A stretch of 64,000 nucleotides of DNA from JAJDYQ01 sp965214035 (GCA_965214035.1 OZ243932.1:434001-498000), one strand, 5' to 3'; positions 54,057 through 63,262 are shown, counted from the first letter of the stretch. The notes: generated from the letters alone by a model not told the origin. Program-made: numbers and translations.

Positions 54057-55034
54057 TTATCCGATTTGTACTGACGTGAATAGTGAAGTAGCCATCGGGA
54101 TGTAGTGGTCCACCAGTAAAAATGCAAATAGTGCCATTAAGTACAGGATCGAGTAGGAGAATGTCTTCATCGGCCAGTACTGTTCATCTTCCGGGTGGCA
54201 GTACAGGCGAATGGCATGGTACAGAAATCCGGCCCCTAACCCGATTGCACCGATAAAGTAGAACCATCCACTCATGGTGACGGCAAACGGCAGCAGTGAT
54301 ACTGGAAACAGCAGTATAGTGTATAGCAGTATATGTAGCCGGGTGAATGCAACGCCGTGAGTGACCGGCAGCATTGGCAGGCGGGCCTGTTCATATTCAT
54401 GCCTTTTGGCAATCGCCAGTGCCCAAAAGTGCGGTGGTGTCCAGATAAATATAATCAGGAAAAGCAGCAGGGCATGAGGGTGTATATCTCCGGTAACGGC
54501 TGCCCATCCCAGGATGGGTGGTGCCGCGCCGGTAGCGCCACCTATCACGATATTCTGCGGGGTGGCGCGTTTCAGGTACATGGTATAAATAAAGGCATAG
54601 CCAATCAGTGATATAAATGTCAGCATGGCCGTCATCAGATTTACCAGCCCAACCAGAATCAGCATTGATAAACTGCCCAGAATCAGTGCAAATGCACCAG
54701 CCTGGATACGATCCACCCGACCGGTTGGTAGCGGGCGATTTTCGGTGCGGCCCATGCGGATATCAATTTTTTGATCAACGATGTGGTTGATAACGGCGGC
54801 GGAAGCCGCGCCCAGGCCAATACCTGCGGAACCGAATATGAGAGTTGGCAGTGCCACCATACCAGGGGTCGCCAGCATCATGCCCACTATGGCAGTAAAT
54901 ACGATCAGAAAAACCACATTGGGTTTTGTCAATTCATAGTAGCTCTCCAGGGTTGAGCGCGCCGTTATGGCTTCATTATCCACTACTTTGAACCTCGGCT
55001 CTGGTATTGTGGCTGGAACCTGAGTATATGGCAT
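54057..55034 (-). CDS. ctaB: Protoheme IX farnesyltransferase (heme O synthase)
   Basis: This membrane enzyme farnesylates protoheme to heme O. The 325-residue protein has YYELTKPNVVFLIVFTA, the Asp-rich motif NHIVDQKIDIRMGRT, and about nine helices. The ATG at 55034 overlaps ctaA by 59 bp. A GTG at 54983 (VDNEAITARSTL) with CGAGG upstream would reduce the overlap and is a fair alternative. Convergent with coxC. Confidence 0.92.
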   Translation of the reverse strand: MPYTQVPATIPEPRFKVVDNEAITARSTLESYYELTKPNVVFLIVFTAIVGMMLATPGMVALPTLIFGSAGIGLGAASAAVINHIVDQKIDIRMGRTENRPLPTGRVDRIQAGAFALILGSLSMLILVGLVNLMTAMLTFISLIGYAFIYTMYLKRATPQNIVIGGATGAAPPILGWAAVTGDIHPHALLLFLIIFIWTPPHFWALAIAKRHEYEQARLPMLPVTHGVAFTRLHILLYTILLFPVSLLPFAVTMSGWFYFIGAIGLGAGFLYHAIRLYCHPEDEQYWPMKTFSYSILYLMALFAFLLVDHYIPMATSLFTSVQIG

Positions 55035-56013
55035 ATATCAGCGTGACCATGCTCAATAACAGCATGGCACCGACGGCATTATGCGCTGTTGCAACGACCA
55101 GTGGTAAAAAGAAAATGATGTTGCTGATTCCCAGAAAAATCTGTACCAGTAACAGTGTCATCACTATTCCGGCAATACGCTTGATCCCTCGGCTGATGTC
55201 TGCCTTCATCAATGCTATCGACAGTGCCGTGATATATAGAAAGGTCAGTATGGCTCCGATGCGGTGCGCCATATGAATTGCGGTTCGGGCATCTGATTGC
55301 AGTATGCCAAACTCATAGTTGCGACCAATTCCACGCCACAGTATAAATCCTTCCGACCAGTTCATGGTTGGCCACCACTGTGCTTGGCAGGTGGGGAAAT
55401 CGGGACAGGCAAGCGCCGCGTAATTGGAGCTGGTCCAGCCTCCCAGCGTGATCTGCATGACCAGAATGAGCAGACCGATAAGACACGCGAACTTGAAACC
55501 GATGGTTGCACCGGCAGCAGGTGATATATCAATGCGTCTTATGCGCAGTACCATCAGCCATAACAGGGCCAGTGTCGTAAATCCCCCAAGGAGGTGGGCT
55601 GTGACCACAATCGGTTTTAGCTTCCAGGTTACGGTCCACATGCCAAGTGCTGCCTGAAACAGGATCAGTACCATTACAGCAGTTGCCAGTCTGACCGGTG
55701 CATCTTCATCCGGATGGTTTTTCCAGGCCAGCACCATCAGAACAAATACGATTAAAATCAGGCCGCCTGCAAAGTAGCGATGCACCATTTCCTTAACAGC
55801 GCTGGCAAAATTGACTGGACGCCATGCGTATTCCTGCTCGGCCCGGGCAATTTCAGTATCGGTCACAGGGGCAATGAAATGGCCGTAACAGCCGGGCCAG
55901 TCCGGGCAGCCCAGACCGGCATCTGCCAGACGGGTATAAGCTCCCAACACAACCACAAGCCCTGCCAATACAACCGCAAACAGCAGGAGGTTTCCATATA
56001 GACGCTTATTCAT
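54976..56013 (-). CDS. ctaA: Heme A synthase
   Basis: It oxidises heme O to heme A for the oxidase. The 345-residue, eight-helix protein has TRLADAGLGCPDWPGCYGHF at the start and MVHRYFAG, then MAHRIGA as heme ligand His segments. The related GGWTSSNYAALACPDFPTC is in the second half. It overlaps ctaB, and its start overlaps the stop of the next upstream gene, so these form one operon. Confidence 0.94.
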   Translation of the reverse strand: MNKRLYGNLLLFAVVLAGLVVVLGAYTRLADAGLGCPDWPGCYGHFIAPVTDTEIARAEQEYAWRPVNFASAVKEMVHRYFAGGLILIVFVLMVLAWKNHPDEDAPVRLATAVMVLILFQAALGMWTVTWKLKPIVVTAHLLGGFTTLALLWLMVLRIRRIDISPAAGATIGFKFACLIGLLILVMQITLGGWTSSNYAALACPDFPTCQAQWWPTMNWSEGFILWRGIGRNYEFGILQSDARTAIHMAHRIGAILTFLYITALSIALMKADISRGIKRIAGIVMTLLLVQIFLGISNIIFFLPLVVATAHNAVGAMLLLSMVTLIYAIYSGSSHNTRAEVQSSG

Positions 56014-56618
56014 GATTCATCTGTGGGACGGATCCAGGTGGCTTTCAGTAAATGACGCAGATCTTCAAGAATATCAGATGGGTCGGTATCACCAGGATAC
56101 CGCATCATCAGGTTCCCCAGTGGATCAATAATATGGATTGTGCCCGCTATCGAGGATATATCTCCTTCCTGATAGCCCGGGAACTGCGCCAGCATTCGTT
56201 GTGAGTTTTCCACAATACGGTACAACAGGGTGCCGGGGTTATCCGATATGAATTGCTGCATATCGGTGCTTTTTTCGGCAACGACAACACGCTGCACACG
56301 ATAGGCATCCTTGCCAACTGCCAACCGGATTTGGCGCATTTTATAAATGTTCTTGATGCAGTCTTCAATACAGGGGTTATCTGCAATCTCAATCAGCGAC
56401 CATTTTCCGAGGAAGTTTTTCTGGACAATCAGCCGCCCTTCATCATCCACCAGTTCAAAGCCTTCCAGGGGGCGTGCAGGATGTATCAGTTCACCATGAT
56501 TTTTGCCTGTGGTCGTACCCAGCCCCATATCAATAATACCGGCATGGATGAGCCATGCCAGAACCGGTGAGATAACAAATACTGCGGCTGTCAGTACAAG
56601 TGCTGTACGATGGTTCAT
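56010..56618 (-). CDS. Membrane-anchored thioredoxin-fold oxidase assembly protein
   Basis: The 202-residue protein has one N-terminal membrane helix (about 8-30) and a periplasmic domain with CIEDC at a position like the Cys pair of SCO proteins, followed by IYKMRQIR and IIDPLGNLMMRYP. It sits between ctaA and the SURF1 gene, with 4-bp overlaps on both sides. That is the place of the COX assembly membrane protein in many gammaproteobacteria. A copper or thiol role at CuA is inferred. The spacing C-x3-C fits SCO, but the usual SCO His is not clear. Confidence 0.7.
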   Translation of the reverse strand: MNHRTALVLTAAVFVISPVLAWLIHAGIIDMGLGTTTGKNHGELIHPARPLEGFELVDDEGRLIVQKNFLGKWSLIEIADNPCIEDCIKNIYKMRQIRLAVGKDAYRVQRVVVAEKSTDMQQFISDNPGTLLYRIVENSQRMLAQFPGYQEGDISSIAGTIHIIDPLGNLMMRYPGDTDPSDILEDLRHLLKATWIRPTDES

Positions 56619-57352
56619 ATCCGATCCTTACTACCGGCGGCAGGGGCATCCGGTTTCAGACTACTGGCCACAAATAAAAAAATCAGTGCTATGGCCAGCG
56701 AAAACCACTGCAAGGCATAGCCCTTATGCTTGTTCGGTCCCATGCGTACTGACGGTTGCCATTCGCGCACAAATCCATGAGGTTCGTCCGGGCCAAGCAA
56801 TACCACCCAGGGTAATATCGGTCGGGCAAGTTGTAATGCCATCCATTCGGTTTCCACATAGGGAATGGTCTTCGGCCAGCCAGCCGGTGAGTCATCCAGA
56901 GAACCCATTTTGATACCGACAGAAGGCGGGTGACTGATCAAGCCCCTGACTCGTGACACATTTTCATCAATTTCAATCTGTTGTCCGGTATCTCCGGTTT
57001 TTGCAATCCAGCCACGGTTGACCATGACCACTTTCCCATCGGTGAGCACGAACGGTGTCAGCACCAGATAGCCGGCCAGGCCCCTGTGAATCCGGTTTTC
57101 CAGCAGGGCCTGATGATGTGCATCATACTCCCCTGATAACTCAATACGGCGATATTGATAACCCTGCCAGTTCTGATCAAAACTGCCAATATTCACGGTT
57201 GGTAACCCGGGTGCCTTGCTATAGCGGTCCAGCAACTGTTGCTTTTCATCGGCCCGATCCAGTTGCCAGCTACCCAGAGACAACAGCGCCACCAGTGTTG
57301 TCAGCACCACAATACCCGGCAGCAGGGATGGTCTGAAATGTCGCTTTGTCAT
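56615..57352 (-). CDS. SURF1-family cytochrome oxidase assembly protein
   Basis: The 245-residue protein has membrane helices at both ends, SLGSWQLDRADEKQQLL near the N-terminus, VNRGWIAK in the middle and YALQWFSLAIALI near the C-terminus. All are SURF1 marks. It helps insert heme a3 into subunit I. Start chosen at MTKRHF (57352); the frame is open to 57409 without a better start. Confidence 0.9.
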   Translation of the reverse strand: MTKRHFRPSLLPGIVVLTTLVALLSLGSWQLDRADEKQQLLDRYSKAPGLPTVNIGSFDQNWQGYQYRRIELSGEYDAHHQALLENRIHRGLAGYLVLTPFVLTDGKVVMVNRGWIAKTGDTGQQIEIDENVSRVRGLISHPPSVGIKMGSLDDSPAGWPKTIPYVETEWMALQLARPILPWVVLLGPDEPHGFVREWQPSVRMGPNKHKGYALQWFSLAIALIFLFVASSLKPDAPAAGSKDRI

Positions 57353-57433
57353 CACCAGGCGGTGCCACCTGAACTGAAAGATCGAGGTATAATGTAAGGC
57401 AAATTCCACAACTTATCAACAAAGGCCATCAGC

Positions 57434-57643
57434 TTGGGAAAAATTATAGTCATCGCCATTCTCATCGCTATTTTAATTGCTTTGGGTTCCGGCTTGTATT
57501 TCATGATGAGAAATAATGATAACTCGAATCGTCTCGTGAAGGCACTGACCTGGCGAATTGTCCTTTCCATCGGACTCTTTTTATTTCTGATGGCAGGTTA
57601 CTATCTCGGCTGGTTCCAGCCAAACGCCCGATTACCTTACTAA
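57434..57643 (+). CDS. DUF2909 twin-transmembrane protein
   Basis: This 69-residue protein has two membrane helices (about 4-24 and 41-62) joined by a loop, NSNRLVKALTWRI, the hallmark of DUF2909. It is usually found beside SURF1, as here, although on the opposite strand. Start is probably TTG at 57434 (GKIIVIAILIAI). Confidence 0.75.
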   Translation: MGKIIVIAILIAILIALGSGLYFMMRNNDNSNRLVKALTWRIVLSIGLFLFLMAGYYLGWFQPNARLPY

Positions 57644-57674
57644 GAAAGCCCTATCCGTTCACATTGGTAAACAA

Positions 57675-57836
57675 TCAGGCCTGAATATCGGTCATGCGCT
57701 CTTTGATAATAATGATTTTCCCCGCGATGTGATAACTGGACTGTCCACCTGTGGTTCTATCCAGAATTTTCCGGAATGAATGACCATGTGTGAGCGATTG
57801 AATCGCACAGTCCAGTAGTATAAGGTCGATTCCCAT
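57675..57836 (-). CDS. Possible 53-residue small protein
   Basis: In the 324-bp gap between DUF2909 and the cytochrome c genes, the minus strand has an ATG-started frame (MGIDLILLDCAIQSL, then KILDRTTGGQSSYH and IIIIKERMTDIQA). Composition is protein-like, but no ribosome binding site or known family is seen. A 10-bp inverted repeat (ACTGGACTGT and inverse, 57728 and 57808) lies inside it. The rest of the gap shows nothing clear. Confidence 0.25.
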   Translation of the reverse strand: MGIDLILLDCAIQSLTHGHSFRKILDRTTGGQSSYHIAGKIIIIKERMTDIQA

Positions 57837-57967
57837 AAATTCAGCTTATGGTAGAACAATACATCCACTTCCATACCAATCCAGCGTACGTTATACTGTG
57901 CATGTTTTTGACATCGGCCGAGAGGCCGGTGTGGATTTCCAGATAAACATGCTTTGGGGAAGTATCC

Positions 57968-58294
57968 ATGAAAATAACTGTAATGACAGGACTGAGCCTG
58001 ATGGCTGGTCTGTTTGTTTTTGAAGTGTTCGCGGCGGGTAACCCGGTGGTGGGCAGAGACAAGTCTCACACCTGCATCGGATGCCACGGCGTGCCCAATA
58101 TGGATAATGTCTATCCGACTTATAAAGCGCCGAAAATCGGTGGTCAGTCAGCTACCTACATTGTCAGCGCATTGAAGGCGTATGCGGACGGCAGCCGTCA
58201 ACACTCGACCATGCGGGCACAGGCAGAATCCATGACGGATGAGGATATGGCGGACATTGCTGCTTACCTTCAGTCACTAACACAGGGAGAGTGA
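57968..58294 (+). CDS. Periplasmic class I cytochrome c (c553/c4 type)
   Basis: The 108-residue protein has a signal peptide to about residue 22 (FEVFA), heme site CIGCH, and a Met ligand in the C-terminal half (STMRAQ). It closes with DEDMADIAAYLQSL, typical of single-domain c553/c4-like cytochromes. It ends 4 bp into the next cytochrome gene's possible start. As a pair they resemble the two halves of a diheme cytochrome. They probably carry electrons to the caa3 oxidase or from sulfur oxidation. Confidence 0.85.
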   Translation: MKITVMTGLSLMAGLFVFEVFAAGNPVVGRDKSHTCIGCHGVPNMDNVYPTYKAPKIGGQSATYIVSALKAYADGSRQHSTMRAQAESMTDEDMADIAAYLQSLTQGE

Positions 58295-58296
58295 TA

Positions 58297-58632
58297 ATGA
58301 AATTGCAAAATGCGTTGATGATTGGCCTGCTGGTAATATCTGTTCCTCCGGTCCATGCCTACAAAGGCGATGCCTCCGCCGGTGAAGCTAAAGCCGTCGT
58401 CTGTGCTGCCTGTCACGGGCAGGGTGGCAACAGCACGATTCCGATCAATCCATCTCTGGCGGGGCAAAACTACACCTACCTTGAGCGGGCACTCCTGGAT
58501 TACCGCAGTGGTGCCCGCAAAAATGCCATTATGAATGGACAGGCTGCAGGCCTGAGCGATGAAGACATTGCCAATCTGGCAAAGTACTACTCTCTGCAAT
58601 CGGGCAAACTGGTCAACCTGAAGGCCAGATAA
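58297..58632 (+). CDS. Second periplasmic cytochrome c
   Basis: The 111-residue protein has a signal peptide (to about VHA), CAACHGQGGN heme site, NPSLAGQNYTYLERAL, a Met ligand (NAIMNGQAAGL), and DEDIANLAKYYS at the end. RBS GGGAGAG precedes ATG 58297; an in-frame ATG at 58291 is possible. It is co-transcribed with the previous gene. Confidence 0.85.
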   Translation: MKLQNALMIGLLVISVPPVHAYKGDASAGEAKAVVCAACHGQGGNSTIPINPSLAGQNYTYLERALLDYRSGARKNAIMNGQAAGLSDEDIANLAKYYSLQSGKLVNLKAR

Positions 58633-58853
58633 AGGCCTGTCCGGTGCGAACCATTCTGTGAGCGCGAAAAATACCGGACTTTCGGTATGTCTCCCGGATA
58701 TTTATTGACCTGGGTTAATTAGTTTCAGAATTAATTTTGTGCTGTGTGGAAAACTGTTCTGCTTGCTGTATGATGAAATCTGGAGGGAGGTGCAGGCTTA
58801 AAAAGTGTGCCTCCTGTTCTCTGTAACAACACAATGTATTTTCGGAGAGTAAA

Positions 58854-59414
58854 ATGACTTTGAAGAAAACTTTGGCAGTGCTGGCTGTCGCAGGTGCAGC
58901 TGTAATAGCGGGTTCACCTGTACAGGCTCAACCCTGGAGTGGTTCCGGTTATGGTGGCGATAACTTTGGTTCTTCCGGATGGGGCGACGGACGTGGTTCC
59001 GGGCGTGGTAACGCCTCAGGTGAAGGCGATTTTAATATGAACTTCTCTGGTCGCGGTCAGGGCAACATGGACGGTGACACCAACTGGCAGGGTTCCGGTT
59101 ATGGTTCCGGCAATAACCAGGGTTATGGTTCCGGCAATAACCAGGGTTATGGTGGCGGTCGTCCATACGGTTACGGTCCATACGGCTATGGTGCCCCTTA
59201 TGGTTACGGTGCCCCTTACGGTTACAGTGCCCCCTACGGTCACAGTGCTCCCTACGGTTACGGCGCTCCCGGTGGCCCCTATGGTGGTGCTTCTCATCCC
59301 TACGGTGCGCCGCTTTATGGTGGTTATGGTGCCCCTTACGGTTACGGTGCCCCTCCGGGGTGGATGCCACAGCCCCCCGCATCTTCAGCGCCACAGGCAC
59401 CGGCACAAAAGTAA
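58854..59414 (+). CDS. Sulfur-globule-type Gly/Tyr-rich secreted protein
   Basis: The 186-residue protein has a clear signal peptide (MTLKKTLAVLAVAGAAV, cleavage after VQA). It has a Gly/Ser/Asp-rich segment with DFNMNFSG, and then about a dozen short repeats of the type YGYGAP/PYGHSAP with GSGNNQG before them. Sulfur-globule envelope proteins (CV1/SgpA type) of purple sulfur bacteria and symbionts have this composition and export signal. It would coat periplasmic sulfur deposits. It is preceded by 220 bp of AT-rich leader with a good RBS (GGAGAG) and followed by a long stem-loop. A general extracellular structural protein remains possible. Confidence 0.72.
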   Translation: MTLKKTLAVLAVAGAAVIAGSPVQAQPWSGSGYGGDNFGSSGWGDGRGSGRGNASGEGDFNMNFSGRGQGNMDGDTNWQGSGYGSGNNQGYGSGNNQGYGGGRPYGYGPYGYGAPYGYGAPYGYSAPYGHSAPYGYGAPGGPYGGASHPYGAPLYGGYGAPYGYGAPPGWMPQPPASSAPQAPAQK

Positions 59415-59421
59415 TCAGAGT

Positions 59422-59466
59422 GCGAGGGGAGCAGCAATATAGCCATATAATTGTTGTTTCCCTCGC
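59422..59466 (+). promoter_or_regulatory. Long stem-loop after the sulfur-globule gene
   Basis: GCGAGGG pairs with CCCTCGC and GCAGCAAT with ATTGTTGT (with G-U pairs) around a short loop, starting 7 bp after the stop. No T run follows, so it may protect the mRNA 3' end rather than terminate. Confidence 0.5.
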
Positions 59467-59544
59467 TGAAAAAACCAGGGGGCTCCGACTTTATGGACTT
59501 CGGGCCGGTGACACAGAAAACCCTGATCCGCTCAGCTTTGTCGG

Positions 59545-60207
59545 TTAATTTGAGTCATCAGATCGCTGGTTGCGCATTTTATCAGTGAAAAGCGCCTGAA
59601 TACCTGATCGCTGAACCACAGAGTGGACATGATTTCGGTAATGTGCGACCGCACTGATGCCATTGGCGGCAACATCATATATTTTCCATTTCCCCCGAAT
59701 ACGGGCGATGCGTAATTCAACCGCCGTCGGATACTGATTCTGGCGATAGACATGAACAATGGCATTGACCCGCCCACGATAAAGATTGCCGTTAATATTC
59801 ACCAGCCGTGCCTGCCCGCCCCTGTAGTCAGAAAGATTATTGATCAGGGCAGCAAGAAACCTCTGCTTTATCATGATATTGATGGCATTGCGCTGCTGTG
59901 GGTCAAGGGAGTACTCGAGATGTCCCAGTATCAGGCTGGACATGGTGGAAAAGTCAAAAAAAGGTGCCACCTCGGTTTCGACAAACTGTTGCAGGCTGGC
60001 TGCGTCATCAAGTTTCTCTGACTCAACAAACGTGCGGATTTTGTCGATACCGGTTTGTACAACCTGGCGCGGGTCCCGCATGGTGTATGCAGGCGGGGCC
60101 GGATATGGGCCGGTAGCGTAGCTGCCGGGCGGATGATGGGGCAACTGTGCGTGAATCTGGGTGGAGAGGGCCAGACCGACGACAGCAATAACCAGCAATG
60201 TTTTCAT
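59545..60207 (-). CDS. MlaC/Ttg2D-family phospholipid-binding protein
   Basis: The 220-residue protein has a signal peptide (ending IHA), a proline-rich linker and the MlaC fold pattern: KLDDAASLQQFVETEVAPFFDFSTM in the expected place, RFLAALINNLSDY, then VYRQNQYPTAVELR and KWKIYDVAANGIS. MlaC ferries phospholipids between membranes. It stands alone, without mlaDEFB, so it may have another partner. Start chosen at MKTLLVIAV. Confidence 0.75.
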   Translation of the reverse strand: MKTLLVIAVVGLALSTQIHAQLPHHPPGSYATGPYPAPPAYTMRDPRQVVQTGIDKIRTFVESEKLDDAASLQQFVETEVAPFFDFSTMSSLILGHLEYSLDPQQRNAINIMIKQRFLAALINNLSDYRGGQARLVNINGNLYRGRVNAIVHVYRQNQYPTAVELRIARIRGKWKIYDVAANGISAVAHYRNHVHSVVQRSGIQALFTDKMRNQRSDDSN

Positions 60208-60346
60208 ATTCCTGATTCCTGTGAGTAAAATGGATTTCACCGTTACCGGATTACCTTATCAGTATAGCGGTTGTTTGATCAGGATATAAGGTAAAGACAA
60301 AAAAAACATCCACTAACCGGAATTGCCGGAAGGTCGCCCATGCCTG

Positions 60347-60868
60347 TTATTGGCGGATAGTCAGCGTATCGCCGCGCTGTATCAACTCCAGCCGCTTCAG
60401 AAAAGACATGCCGAGCAGGACTTCATTCGTGTTCATGTGGGGATTGATGTGGGCTGCTATATCATGCAGTTCGATATTGCCGATACCGATGGAATCAAGC
60501 CGGGTACTATAGATTTCAATAATGCCATTAGCGGTATTGGCATAAGAGCGTGTCCCTGCCTTTAATGACAGGTTCCGGGCAATATCCTGCGGGATAGAAA
60601 CCACGGTGGCACCGGTGTCGAGTAGAAACGTCACCGACTGATCATTGATCCGGCCACGGGCCACATAATGTCCCTGTCGATTGCGCTTCAGCCTGATTTC
60701 ACGCAGCCCCTGATTCGATATGCTTGACTCAATACTCCGATTGGGATTCCATTGCCTGTCCAGAACATCGCTGAAAAACAGGCTGAACAATCCGATTGCA
60801 ATAATCCAAGCGGCGAGCATCATATGCCGTCCCATGTGCTTTTGAGACTGATTTTCTGACTCTGGCAT
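60347..60868 (-). CDS. Membrane-anchored retropepsin-like aspartic protease (TIGR02281 type)
   Basis: The 173-residue protein has one N-terminal membrane helix (about 16-33), and a clan AA aspartic protease domain with FLLDTGATVVSIP and the late hydrophobic EVLLGMSFLKRLELI. The single DTG means it acts as a dimer. Start at MPESENQ (60868); the gene faces away from the hydrolase gene 15 bp off, so the promoters overlap. Confidence 0.82.
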   Translation of the reverse strand: MPESENQSQKHMGRHMMLAAWIIAIGLFSLFFSDVLDRQWNPNRSIESSISNQGLREIRLKRNRQGHYVARGRINDQSVTFLLDTGATVVSIPQDIARNLSLKAGTRSYANTANGIIEIYSTRLDSIGIGNIELHDIAAHINPHMNTNEVLLGMSFLKRLELIQRGDTLTIRQ

Positions 60869-60883
60869 TATCTGGCCCCGGCA

Positions 60884-61516
60884 ATGAAAAAAACCACACA
60901 GCAAAAAATTTTTATATCCGGCCCTGCAGGAGAGCTTGAGGCCCTGTTGAGCATGGCTGATGACCATGGTGACAGCATTGGCATTATCTGTCACCCGCAT
61001 CCGCTGCATGGTGGCAGTATGCACAACAAAGTGGTTCACTATACTGCCCGCGCATTACACAAGGTTGGGATGCCGGTGCTGCGTTTCAACTTCAGGGGAA
61101 CAGGTCGCAGCGCCGGTGAATTTGATGATGCCGTTGGTGAAGCCGATGACCTGAAAGCAGTGGTTGAATGGTTGCGGCAAAAATACCCTTCCCGTGATCT
61201 GGTCATGGCGGGTTTTTCATTCGGTTCCTATGTGGCGGCAAGTCAGGCACAGATGCTGGCGGTCACAAAGCTCATATCCATCGCCCCACCGGTGAATCTT
61301 TATGATTTCCAAAAGCTGGCACCGCAGATGCCCTGGCTGGTCATCATGGGCGATGCGGATGAAGTTGTGCCGGTACCGGCAGTCCGGCAATGGCTGCAGA
61401 ACGAAGTGACAGCCCGTCGCACGATATGGATGCCGGGGGCAAGCCATTTTTTTCATGGTCGCCTGCCGGAGCTGGCACGGCACATCGAAGGCTGGCTGAC
61501 AGGCAACCTATGTTAA
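60884..61516 (+). CDS. Alpha/beta hydrolase (YfhR/DUF-type serine hydrolase)
   Basis: The 210-residue protein has HPHPLHGGSMHNKVVH, RFNFRGTGRS, the nucleophile elbow GFSFGS and an Asp/His pair (DADEVVP, ASHFFHG). This is the family of cytoplasmic alpha/beta hydrolases common in gammaproteobacteria, with unknown substrate. Confidence 0.85.
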   Translation: MKKTTQQKIFISGPAGELEALLSMADDHGDSIGIICHPHPLHGGSMHNKVVHYTARALHKVGMPVLRFNFRGTGRSAGEFDDAVGEADDLKAVVEWLRQKYPSRDLVMAGFSFGSYVAASQAQMLAVTKLISIAPPVNLYDFQKLAPQMPWLVIMGDADEVVPVPAVRQWLQNEVTARRTIWMPGASHFFHGRLPELARHIEGWLTGNLC

Positions 61517-61550
61517 TGTCAAAGATGCAGGTAGCCGGCACAATACGGGA

Positions 61551-61662
61551 ATGAAACCTGCTGCATTTATCTTTTACAACGAACATGGAGAGCAGGTATT
61601 ACGCCTGCGTGGACTTTATCCGCCATACCAGTTCAAGGCCGCGCTCAAACGGAGAATAGGGC
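61551..61662 (+). pseudogene. Thioredoxin-fold (SoxW-like) C-terminal remnant
   Basis: KPAAFIFYNEHGEQVLRLRG followed by YPPYQFKAAL matches the final strands and helix of thioredoxin-like proteins such as SoxW. All upstream parts, including the CxxC site, are missing, and the frame then runs into the nudix gene on the other strand. A second broken thioredoxin gene besides the one at 39417. Confidence 0.45.
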
Positions 61663-61673
61663 AGGAAGCAGGA

Positions 61674-62267
61674 TTATCGCGTTTTCCGGTTTGCCAGCCA
61701 GGCATTGCGGGGATCCGACAGCACCAGTGGGCGGACAATATCGCCGCAATGGAACCGAACCTCGCCATATTCCAGGTCCTCGATATACAGCTTCAAAGTC
61801 TCCCTGATCGTCGCAAAAGCCAACTCCTGCCAGGGAATATCCTCGACACTGACCAGATTGACCGCCGCTGACTCCGGCCCCGGGCTGAACTGACTGCCGA
61901 CCAGACTACCGTAGTAAATCATATAGACCTGATTGATATGCGGCAGATTGAACAGAGTAAAGAGCCCGTGAATATCGACTTCCGCCCTTGCCTCCTCCCA
62001 TGTTTCCCTTGCAGCGGCCTGTTCGACCGTTTCATGGTTCTCCATAAAGCCGGCTGGCAAAGTCCACGTATTCCTGCGAGGTTCTATGGCACGCTTGCAG
62101 ACAAGGATTTTTTCATCATGTATGACCAGACAGCCAGCTACGATATTGGGGTTTTGATAATGGACAAAATTGCAGCTTGCGCAAATAAAGCGCGGACGGT
62201 TGTCCCCGTCAGGTACACGAAATTCGACATTATCTGAACCACATTGAGAGCAATAATTAATTTTCAC
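61674..62267 (-). CDS. Nudix hydrolase with zinc ribbon
   Basis: The 197-residue protein has a zinc ribbon (CSQCG, then CASC) at the N-terminus and the Nudix box GFMENHETVEQAARETWEE-like (with RETWEEARAEV) near 94-115. Related to NADH pyrophosphatase-like nudix enzymes. Substrate unknown. Its 3' end overlaps the region holding the thioredoxin remnant. Confidence 0.88.
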   Translation of the reverse strand: MKINYCSQCGSDNVEFRVPDGDNRPRFICASCNFVHYQNPNIVAGCLVIHDEKILVCKRAIEPRRNTWTLPAGFMENHETVEQAAARETWEEARAEVDIHGLFTLFNLPHINQVYMIYYGSLVGSQFSPGPESAAVNLVSVEDIPWQELAFATIRETLKLYIEDLEYGEVRFHCGDIVRPLVLSDPRNAWLANRKTR

Positions 62268-62353
62268 GCCAACCGGTCAAAATATACTGTGTGCCCACAT
62301 TGCGCGAAATATGTCCAGAAAGCAAGCATGCCTCCGGGAAAACCCTGATTTAT

Positions 62354-63262
62354 TCAGAGTCCTTCCCCGGCCCGTCTGGGCAGGACATGAATCAACACTG
62401 CGCCACAGATAACACACAGTGCGCCGATCAGATTAGTGACGGACAGAGTTTCGTCGAGCAAAGCCATGCCCCACAACACACCGAACACAGGGATGACCAG
62501 AGTAACCGAAGCGGTTTTACTGGCACCGATTTTTTTAATCAGATCAAAATACAACACAAAAGCCATTGCAGTTGAACACACACCCAGAATAACAGGGGCC
62601 TGTAACTGGGTAGCGGTCGGCAGAGAGTCCGGCTGTCCGCCGAGCAGCCATAAAACGACAGAGGAAGTCAGCAGACTGATAAAAGCTGAAAACATCGGTT
62701 TGACGACAGGCAGATAGCGCTTACTCAAATTGATTGCCAGGGCATAACACAACCCGGCCAACAGGCATAAAATAAGCGCCCACACGGTTTGCTGTACATT
62801 ACCGTAGCTGCCGATGCTGTTATAAAACAAAATGACCAGACCGGCTATGCCCAGAACGGTGCCTGCGATCTGTCGTTTGGAAAACGCCTCATCCAGCCAC
62901 AGCACGGCGATAACAGCGGTAAAAATCAGGGTTGAGGCATTCAAAATTGACACCAGGCCGGACTGTAATGTCAAAGTTGCCTGTGCCAGTGACACAAAGG
63001 GAATGGCCGAATTGAACAAGCCGATAAGGCATAAAATTCCCCATGTTTTAAGGTTCAGCCACTGACCCTGCCGCCATATAATGATCAGCGGTAACAGACA
63101 GGCGGCCGCGATGGCAACCCGCATCCAGATAATGCCGATGCTGCCGAAATCCTGTGCCCCGATTTTCATAAACACAAAAGAAGCTCCCCACAGGGCGGCC
63201 AACAACATGAACTGCAGAATATTCTTCATTTCCGGGTATGAATGTGATGAATGGGCAGACAA
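62354..63262 (-). CDS. EamA-family (DMT) transporter
   Basis: The 302-residue inner-membrane protein has ten hydrophobic helices arranged as two EamA repeats: ALWGASFVFMKIGAQ in the first and a PVILGVCSTAMAFVLYF-type block in the second. Likely exports amino acids or other metabolites; substrate cannot be told. Confidence 0.88.
   Translation of the reverse strand: MSAHSSHSYPEMKNILQFMLLAALWGASFVFMKIGAQDFGSIGIIWMRVAIAAACLLPLIIIWRQGQWLNLKTWGILCLIGLFNSAIPFVSLAQATLTLQSGLVSILNASTLIFTAVIAVLWLDEAFSKRQIAGTVLGIAGLVILFYNSIGSYGNVQQTVWALILCLLAGLCYALAINLSKRYLPVVKPMFSAFISLLTSSVVLWLLGGQPDSLPTATQLQAPVILGVCSTAMAFVLYFDLIKKIGASKTASVTLVIPVFGVLWGMALLDETLSVTNLIGALCVICGAVLIHVLPRRAGEGL

Noticed and set aside
59016..59442. 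Frames overlapping the sulfur-globule gene (Thr/Val-rich and His/Arg-rich)
   Set aside because: By-products of the short coding repeats read in other frames.
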